45,140 bases of DNA, from assembly GCA_025360565.1 (NCBI GenBank), contig JANYBY010000061.1:1-45140 (forward strand), given 5' to 3'. Source of the DNA: Bacteroidota bacterium. GTDB taxonomy: Bacteria > Bacteroidota > Bacteroidia > B-17B0 > Aurantibacillaceae. Position 1 is the stretch's first letter. The number at the start of each line of letters is the position of its first letter. Shown one piece after another: positions 39,086 through 45,140 of the stretch. Position numbers and translations under genes: made by a program. The notes beneath the pieces were generated by a model, which saw nothing but the letters and a program-made list of their open reading frames with translations, did not search any database and was not told where the DNA came from.

Positions 39086-41974
39086 ATGAAAAGAATAACA
39101 AAATTAATTGTGCTCCTAACAGTGGCATTAAATTGCGGATTTGCACAAATAAGCATTGAGTACGTAAAAAAAACCAAAACTTACGGTATCAAAAATGTAA
39201 AAACCAGACAATGGTTAACGCAGCCTGTTTATAAAAATATTTCGGAAGTGTCTTCTTTAAGTGGAGAGATAACGGCTATTCGCTACTATATTGCGAACAC
39301 CGGAAAAAAAATGTTTTTTATTTTAGCAAATGGCAGTACATCGATCAGCCCTCAATTTGATGAAATAATTTCAAGTTCTAATCCTGAATTATTTGTTGTT
39401 AAAAACAAAAACGTTTATTGTTTTTTCAACCCCGGATCAGGAATATTGAAAGGCCCAGGAAACTTTACATCTTACAATAATCCCGAAAATAATATGAACC
39501 TATATATCATAAAAAAGGGTGAAAAATATATGATGGTAGATATAAAGAAACAGGGAGTTTGTTCTCCTGAATATGATCAAATAATTGGGATTTTGTCGGA
39601 TTCGGCCTTTGCGGTTAAAAAAAATAATAAATGTGGAGTGGTTAATTTTTCAGGAGATCAAAAACTTGATTTTATATACGATTCGATAGTATTTACAAGT
39701 TTAAGGACGATAGATGAGTTTATTGAATTAAGAAAGGATAAAAAATGGGGGCTGGCAGACTTATCGTATAAGCAAATTATAAACTGTAAATATGAAATTT
39801 TTGACTTAAAGTTTTTAAGAAATTTCTCTGATTCTTTTCCTCAAAAATGTTTCCCGGCAAAATTAAATTCAAAGTGGGGAATGGTTTCACTTACCGGGCA
39901 ACAAATAATTCCGCACGAGTACGATTCAGTTTTAGATTTACGAAGAGACAAGCGTTTAACTGTGGTAAAGAATACTAAAATGGGTTTGATCGATTTAAAC
40001 AACAAGATCTTGTTTCCTTTTTTGTATGATTATTTTGAGTCTGAAAACGATAATTATGTAAATGAATCAAAAGAAAAAAATTATTTTGTTTGTAACAAAG
40101 GTGCGAATGGAAAATTTAAAGGTCAGTCTCTTGGCATGGCCGACAGCACCGGCAAAATTTTGCTTCCCATGAATGCAAATAGTATCCCGATTTTTCAAAC
40201 GTATAATTATAGAATACCTGAAAATTTTGACAAATTTGATGGTCGCAAAGATTCGACCTTAGTTGGTTATTTGTGGAACATAGGCGGGATATTAAAAAAC
40301 GAGATTCAATCAACCGAAACCTTCCAGGAGTCGGTGTTTGACGAACAAGGAAACGAGCGTATAGATGACGTGGTTAGAACTTTTAAGGTGTGGACAATTA
40401 AAGGTGGAAAAACCGGTATTGCCGGAAAGGATGGAAAGATGATTGTTCCTACGGTGTATGATGATATGATCTTTTTTTTTAGCAGAAATGACGATAGGGG
40501 TGATGTGAGGTCATCCATTTCAAACGCGCCGGGTATCCCATCTAATAACGAAACGGATTATCTTGTTAACACCTCCCAGCCCATCATCGCTAAAAAAGAT
40601 GGCAAATGGGGCACGATTGCCTGGAGCGGGAAAGAAATAATTCCCTGTATTTACGATAGTATTTTTTATGAGTACACTTCGAGTATGTTGGACGCGAATG
40701 ATTCGGTATTTGCTGCAAGAAATTATCCAAAATATTTTTACAAGGTTTATAAAAACGCATTGCACGGCTATATTTCAACAAAAGGAAAAATACTAATGCC
40801 GGCTGAAATTGAAAGGGATGTTTGCGATATTACCATATCCAGTATTGATTCTATCGTAAATCCTGCTTATTATCCATATCATGATCACGTGACATACACG
40901 AAAATTTTAGCCAATAACGTTAAAGAAAAACCATACATAATTTGTAAACAGGGATATGTACACAGTCCTGAAACCGGTGAAAATGAAACGGGTCCGGTAA
41001 CTGTTGAATTTAATTATATAGAAAAAGCGAAATTCAGTTTTCAGAATAACAACACTGTTCAATTTATGGCGCCTTCAAAAGCGGAGGATGTAATTCTGTT
41101 GGATAAAAATCTCACCCCGTATTTACTAAGTTCTCTTAAGGGCCAGCTGACTATATCCGGTAATGCCAAAGGTGTTCTAGGATTTGATTCTATTCTTGAT
41201 AAAGCAAGTGGCAAACGTGTTTTTAAGGAAATGTATGTTCGTGGATCGGAAGAAGAATTGTTTTTTATTGACCACATGTTTGCGAAATACGATGGCAAAT
41301 GGTACCTGCAAAATATAACCGGAGTACTGCTAAATAACGGACAGCCATTTGACAGCGTTGAGATTGTAGACAAACAAAAATACAAAGCCTGGCGTCAAGG
41401 AAAGTTTATTTATTATGGATATAAATACAAAGGGCCTTTTGACCGTGAAATGGATCAGGAATATCCGGATAAACCTTTTGCCGAAAGAATATCTTGCCGT
41501 AATTGTAAATACACAATGAAAAAATATCCAAGACAAACTATTCTTGAACAATTTAACGCGGAAGGGAATCAGATCAGGGATTCAATAATTCCATACACTT
41601 TCGATATTCCGGTAATGCAAAAAGGCACATATAATATTATTGATACAACAAATAAACTTTTATTAAAGATCTGGGCCGATGAAATGATCCTTCCTCCCGT
41701 TAACGGGTATAACTTTAATATGGCCGATTCAACCAGCGGAATATATGATGAAAAAAATTTTAATAAACCCGGCTATCCTTTTTTTGGAACACATAAAAAA
41801 AGCATCGCTTTAAAATATGCTCAAACATGGCGACTCACCACCGTTCAAAAGCAAGATGTTTTTATTGACGGATTTACTGAAGTAAAAATTGAAGGAGATA
41901 ATTGGGTTGTTAAAAAAAAGAAAAAGGTTTTGTATTATAGCATTGATGGGCTGAAGAAAGTGAAGAAGGAGTAA
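39086..41974 (+). CDS. Exported WG-repeat protein
   Basis: 962 aa from the ATG at 39086, which directly starts a signal peptide (MKRITKLIVLLTVALNCGFA). The TTG at 39059 is rejected because it would put nine extra residues before it. Residues about 150-520 hold at least seven WG-type repeats, for example KWGLADLSYKQIINCKYEIF, KWGMVSLTGQQIIPHEYDSV, KMGLIDLNNKILFPFLYDYF and KWGTIAWSGKEIIPCIYDSI. Repeat units are separated by larger inserts. The C-terminal third (about 620-962) is not WG-like and contains CRNCKY (CxxC). No T9SS domain or lipobox, so a periplasmic location is inferred. WG repeats are protein-interaction modules of unknown detailed function. Confidence 0.8.
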   Translation: MKRITKLIVLLTVALNCGFAQISIEYVKKTKTYGIKNVKTRQWLTQPVYKNISEVSSLSGEITAIRYYIANTGKKMFFILANGSTSISPQFDEIISSSNPELFVVKNKNVYCFFNPGSGILKGPGNFTSYNNPENNMNLYIIKKGEKYMMVDIKKQGVCSPEYDQIIGILSDSAFAVKKNNKCGVVNFSGDQKLDFIYDSIVFTSLRTIDEFIELRKDKKWGLADLSYKQIINCKYEIFDLKFLRNFSDSFPQKCFPAKLNSKWGMVSLTGQQIIPHEYDSVLDLRRDKRLTVVKNTKMGLIDLNNKILFPFLYDYFESENDNYVNESKEKNYFVCNKGANGKFKGQSLGMADSTGKILLPMNANSIPIFQTYNYRIPENFDKFDGRKDSTLVGYLWNIGGILKNEIQSTETFQESVFDEQGNERIDDVVRTFKVWTIKGGKTGIAGKDGKMIVPTVYDDMIFFFSRNDDRGDVRSSISNAPGIPSNNETDYLVNTSQPIIAKKDGKWGTIAWSGKEIIPCIYDSIFYEYTSSMLDANDSVFAARNYPKYFYKVYKNALHGYISTKGKILMPAEIERDVCDITISSIDSIVNPAYYPYHDHVTYTKILANNVKEKPYIICKQGYVHSPETGENETGPVTVEFNYIEKAKFSFQNNNTVQFMAPSKAEDVILLDKNLTPYLLSSLKGQLTISGNAKGVLGFDSILDKASGKRVFKEMYVRGSEEELFFIDHMFAKYDGKWYLQNITGVLLNNGQPFDSVEIVDKQKYKAWRQGKFIYYGYKYKGPFDREMDQEYPDKPFAERISCRNCKYTMKKYPRQTILEQFNAEGNQIRDSIIPYTFDIPVMQKGTYNIIDTTNKLLLKIWADEMILPPVNGYNFNMADSTSGIYDEKNFNKPGYPFFGTHKKSIALKYAQTWRLTTVQKQDVFIDGFTEVKIEGDNWVVKKKKKVLYYSIDGLKKVKKE

Positions 41975-41983
41975 AGCGGAAGC

Positions 41984-42058
41984 AAGAGCCAAGACTGAAG
42001 AGAGGCATGACCGAGACGCGAGAGTTAATCTTGCTTCTTTTCAGTCCTGCTTCTTGCC
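41984..42058. repeat. Imperfect inverted repeat between the WG-repeat and LtaS-like genes
   Basis: GCAAGAGCCAAGACTGAAGAG (about 41988-42008) faces CTTTTCAGTCCTGCTTCTTGC (42038-42058), about 17 of 21 paired. It lies at the convergent 3' ends and overlaps the last codons of the LtaS-like gene; a transcription-end hairpin is possible, without a clear U-tract. Confidence 0.45.
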
Positions 42059-43951
42059 TCCCTTAGAATAAACCCCGCCATTCCAGATCAATGCATGGTT
42101 GTATGTTTGCATAAATGCGCGGTATTGTTCAATATTTAATTTTTCAGCATCAGGGTATTTTTTAAGAACATTTATTTTCTGCAAACTGTCACGCTTTAAA
42201 TTGTTAACCGAATTTAGGTCTGTGCCTTTATAACAAAACAGCATGGTATCGCAAACTGCAAAATTTATCCCGCTCGAATAAAAATAACAATTGTTGTTTT
42301 GTTTTTTTAAATACGATTGGCCAAAAGCGAAAAACGGTTTGTTATACCCCATTAAATTGAGTGCACTGGGCAAAATATCTATTTGCGAAAAAGAGCTGTC
42401 GTTAGTACGCGCTAGACTATTATCGGGTTTAAAAAATAAAATGGGAATAGATTTTAAACCAACCGTACTGCTGTAATAATTATGTTCTGAAATACTACAG
42501 TGATCCGCGCATAAAATAAATAAAGTATTATTATACCAATTTGTTTTTTTGGCTTCGTTAAAAAATTGGTTTAAAGAAAAGTCTGCATAACCTATCGATT
42601 CAGAATTTTCTAAATGCCCTTTTGAAAATTTACCCTTGTATTTTTCGGGAATTAAATAAGGGTGGTGTGAACTTAAGGTAAAAATGGAAGAATGAAAGGG
42701 TTGTTTAAATGCGTTCATCTGTTTAATGGAGTACTGTAAAAAAGGTTCGTCCCAAATGCCCCAAAATCCGTCAAAGTCGGCATCGTTGCCATATTCGTTC
42801 TTACCGAAATATAGATCATAGCCGGCTAATTTTGCGTAAGCGTCAAAATTCATGGTGCCGTTAATGCCGCCGTGAAAAAAAGCGGAAGTATAACCTTCGG
42901 CGTTTAAAATTGTTGGGAATGAAGTTTGAAAATTATTTGAATAGGGCGAATTAATAACGGGATTTTCCATTAACGAAGGTAAAGAAGAAAGTATGGCCGG
43001 AATTCCTTCAATAGATTTTGAGCCGTTGGAATAACCGTTTGTAAAAACCAAACTGTGTTTCATTAAGCTGTCAAAAAATGGCGTGTAACTTACGGTTTTG
43101 CCAAGGGCAGTGTATTCTTTCGAAAAACTTTCTAAAATTAAAACCACCACATTTTGTTTGATAAATTGCCCGTTCGCAAAATGATGAATGGGATCAAATT
43201 TTTCTTTCAAAGTAATTTCATCGTAAAAATTTAATTCGGCGAGGCTTTGTTTACCGGTTGATTTTATGAGTGTGAAAGGTGTGTTTAAAATAATTGGAAC
43301 TTCGACAGGATTTACCATTCCGCCGGCATCCACAATATCAACCGGAATACGCTGCAAGCCTCCGCGAATGCCGAGTACAACCAAGCCGCCGCTGAATAAA
43401 AAAATAAGCCAGATAAAAATACCTTGTTTAAACGAATGCATTTCGTCAGATCTTTTTTGAATTTTTATTTTATTGTAGCTCCAAACTATCAATACGATCA
43501 TCAAGATAAATAACAAAATGATCCACCAGAAATCTTTAGCAAATTGGGGTAGTAATTTGCCAATGTCGGTTTGTCCGCCTAATTGATGGAACAAATCGGC
43601 TCCCGAGCGTTTTTTAGTGAATGGGAAATAGCCCACGTCAATACAATTAAATGCAATAAACACCGTATTGGTAAGGACAAAAATAATTTTTAGAATTTTT
43701 TGATAGCCTGTTTTGTAAAACAAACCCAATGGCAAAATGGAAAGTAGAATAAATAAGCTGTTGGAAACAAAAATACTGAAGGTGTCAAAGCGCAAACCGT
43801 AAAAGCAATCCGCTAAAAAGGAGCCGAAACCAACTGATGAAAAAGCGGACCTGTTAGCTGTGTAAAAAATCAATCTGCATAAAAAATAAATTAAATAGCA
43901 AATAAGTAAACGCTTAATTAATATTTTTATTTGAAACCTGTAATTGTTCAT
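42041..43951 (-). CDS. LTA synthase-like membrane sulfatase-family protein
   Basis: 636 aa. Five membrane helices in the first about 200 residues (near 13-30, 43-67, 78-98, 140-158, 175-195) precede an extracytoplasmic alkaline phosphatase/sulfatase-fold domain. The metal-site Glu is in VVLILESFSKEY (about 273-284), the nucleophile position in NGSKSIEGIPAI (about 314-325), with SSHHPY (about 430) and CADHCSISEHN (about 482). These features match the LtaS/OpgB family, which transfers phosphoglycerol or phosphoethanolamine to envelope glycans. Bacteroidota lack classical teichoic acid, so the acceptor is unknown. The gene is divergent from recQ and convergent with the WG-repeat gene. Confidence 0.87.
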   Translation of the reverse strand: MNNYRFQIKILIKRLLICYLIYFLCRLIFYTANRSAFSSVGFGSFLADCFYGLRFDTFSIFVSNSLFILLSILPLGLFYKTGYQKILKIIFVLTNTVFIAFNCIDVGYFPFTKKRSGADLFHQLGGQTDIGKLLPQFAKDFWWIILLFILMIVLIVWSYNKIKIQKRSDEMHSFKQGIFIWLIFLFSGGLVVLGIRGGLQRIPVDIVDAGGMVNPVEVPIILNTPFTLIKSTGKQSLAELNFYDEITLKEKFDPIHHFANGQFIKQNVVVLILESFSKEYTALGKTVSYTPFFDSLMKHSLVFTNGYSNGSKSIEGIPAILSSLPSLMENPVINSPYSNNFQTSFPTILNAEGYTSAFFHGGINGTMNFDAYAKLAGYDLYFGKNEYGNDADFDGFWGIWDEPFLQYSIKQMNAFKQPFHSSIFTLSSHHPYLIPEKYKGKFSKGHLENSESIGYADFSLNQFFNEAKKTNWYNNTLFILCADHCSISEHNYYSSTVGLKSIPILFFKPDNSLARTNDSSFSQIDILPSALNLMGYNKPFFAFGQSYLKKQNNNCYFYSSGINFAVCDTMLFCYKGTDLNSVNNLKRDSLQKINVLKKYPDAEKLNIEQYRAFMQTYNHALIWNGGVYSKGGKKQD

Positions 43952-43969
43952 ATTGGGTATGAATGTGGA

Positions 43970-44072
43970 TAAAACGTTTGTTACAAGGCGCGAAAAAATT
44001 TCAAGCCGGAGCTTACTTTTGTAAGTGAGGATTTGAAATTTTTACGGCAACGTAGTAAGAACGAAGTTTTAT
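43970..44072. repeat. Long imperfect palindrome in the LtaS-like/recQ divergent region
   Basis: Core arms AAAAAATTTCAA (43993-44004) and TTGAAATTTTT (44033-44043) enclose an inner perfect hairpin CTTAC-tttt-GTAAG (44012-44025). Outer parts of the region (AAAACG...GTTAC and GTAgTAA...CGaagTTTT) are weakly inverted too. It could be an operator, a 5' leader structure or a dispersed element. Confidence 0.5.
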
Positions 44073-44105
44073 ACATATTCTTTAATTGAGTAAATTAGCA
44101 ATTTA

Positions 44106-45140
44106 GTGAACACGAATAGTAAAGAAGATATTCACAGGGTTTTAAAGAAGTATTGGGCTTATGATTCCTTCAGGCCATTGCAGGAAGAAATTATAAACTC
44201 TGTAATTTCCGGAAACGACACGCTTGCCTTGCTGCCAACGGGCGGGGGCAAATCTATTTGTTTTCAGGTGCCGGGTTTATTGGCCGGCGGAACAACTTTG
44301 GTAATTTCTCCTTTGGTGGCTTTAATGAACGATCAGGTTCAAAATCTTAAAAAGAAAGGTATTTCGGCAGTTGCAATAAGTTCCGCCATGAATTTTAAGG
44401 AAATTGAAATAGCCTTAACCAACGCGGCATTAGGGCATGTTCAATTTTTGTATGTATCGCCCGAACGTTTGCAAAACGATGAATTTAAAAAGAAACTGAG
44501 TTATTTACCCATAACCATAATTGCTATTGATGAGGCGCATTGTATTTCGCAATGGGGCTACGATTTCAGGCCGAGTTATTTAAAGATCGCCGAATTAAGA
44601 ACGTATTTTGAAAAAGTAACTTTTATTGCCTTAACGGCAAGCGCCACAAAGGATGTAGAGGAAGATATTCAAGTAAAATTAGAATTTAAAAACCAAAAGG
44701 TTTTTCGACAATCGTTTGTAAGAAAAAATTTGCGCTACGTTGTGCAGTTAGAAGAAAATAAAACGGAACGCCTGTTAAAACTCATAAAAAACATTGGTGG
44801 CTCCGGCATTGTTTACGTAAAAAGCCGAAAGAAAACGGAAGAGGTAGCAATGATCTTAAATCAAAGTTCCATTTCTGCCACTGCTTATCACGCGGGATTA
44901 AAGTATGATGACCGGAATTCGGTTCAACAAAAATGGATCGAGAATAAAACACAAGTAATTTGCGCCACCAATGCTTTTGGTATGGGTATTGATAAACCCG
45001 ATGTGCGTTTTGTGGTTCATTTAGATCTTCCTGAAACCCTGGAAGCGTATTTTCAGGAGGCCGGCAGGGCAGGGCGGGACGGCAAGACAGCCTACGCGAC
45101 TATTTTTTTTACTAAAGCAGATCAGCAACGTTTGCTCGAT
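44106..45140 (+). CDS. recQ: ATP-dependent DNA helicase RecQ (partial, 3' end outside window)
   Basis: 345 codons visible. Superfamily 2 helicase motifs in order: motif 0 SFRPLQEEII, Walker A LLPTGGGKSICFQ, Ib LVALMNDQV, motif II IAIDEAHCISQWGYDFRPSY (DEAH with the RecQ-specific aromatic loop), motif III ALTASAT, then GIVYVKSRK, motif V ATNAFGMGIDKPDVRFVVHLD and motif VI QEAGRAGRDG. RecQ unwinds DNA 3'-5' in recombination and repair. The start is GTG: an in-frame TAA lies at 44091-44093 and no ATG precedes the conserved N-terminus. The zinc-binding, RQC and HRDC domains are beyond the window. Confidence 0.95.
   Translation, partial: MNTNSKEDIHRVLKKYWAYDSFRPLQEEIINSVISGNDTLALLPTGGGKSICFQVPGLLAGGTTLVISPLVALMNDQVQNLKKKGISAVAISSAMNFKEIEIALTNAALGHVQFLYVSPERLQNDEFKKKLSYLPITIIAIDEAHCISQWGYDFRPSYLKIAELRTYFEKVTFIALTASATKDVEEDIQVKLEFKNQKVFRQSFVRKNLRYVVQLEENKTERLLKLIKNIGGSGIVYVKSRKKTEEVAMILNQSSISATAYHAGLKYDDRNSVQQKWIENKTQVICATNAFGMGIDKPDVRFVVHLDLPETLEAYFQEAGRAGRDGKTAYATIFFTKADQQRLLD

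Overview
This is an AT-rich chromosomal segment of a member of the phylum Bacteroidota. Five predicted exported proteins end in a type IX secretion (T9SS) sorting domain. The primary sigma factor is the short (287 aa) Bacteroidota type. There is a TonB-dependent receptor with an N-terminal carboxypeptidase-regulatory-like domain. Several genes are preceded by the phylum-specific promoter, a -7 box TAnnTTTG, in two cases with TTTG exactly 19 nt upstream. I would not name a genus. No phage, insertion sequence with transposase, CRISPR array or intact tRNA/rRNA gene is visible.

Layout. 1-4351 (minus): a three-gene unit (seven-bladed SBBP propeller T9SS protein, small CcdC-like membrane protein, partial YdjM-like membrane protein), preceded by a T9SS protein with 20-residue LRRs. 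4452-9305 (minus): a very long coiled-coil protein, zapA, a structured RNA (6S-like candidate) and rny. 9826-10689: primary sigma factor, divergent from that unit, followed by two identical terminator hairpins. 10974-17517: a MauE/DoxX-thioredoxin protein, a TamB-like protein, and divergent tsaD. 17518-19082: an accessory island made of nested palindromic repeats, a two-gene cassette (GNAT-like protein plus a 47-aa protein) and a possible 35-aa single-helix membrane protein. 19083-24902: a T9SS subtilisin, divergent from a Ppx/GppA phosphatase and a sigma-54 activator without a DNA-binding domain. 24903-28030: copies of a dispersed repeat, an O-antigen-ligase-like protein with TPRs, and a T9SS Ig-like protein. 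28222-33914 (minus): a TerB-like/FHA-like/ABC-2 transporter fusion with four upstream genes, three of them exported. 34039-45140: MFS transporter, T9SS glycosidase-like propeller, TonB-dependent receptor, WG-repeat protein, LTA-synthase-like sulfatase and the 5' part of recQ.

How they work together: much of the window concerns the cell envelope (T9SS cargo, TamB, O-antigen ligase, LtaS-like enzyme, TonB receptor, ABC exporter), mixed with core information genes (rny, zapA, rpoD, tsaD, recQ). The less ordinary signals are the GNAT-like/47-aa cassette, the 850-aa hendecad coiled coil in the zapA position, the RNA with competing helices between zapA and rny, and a 30-bp dispersed repeat that supplies the last codons of the O-antigen ligase gene.
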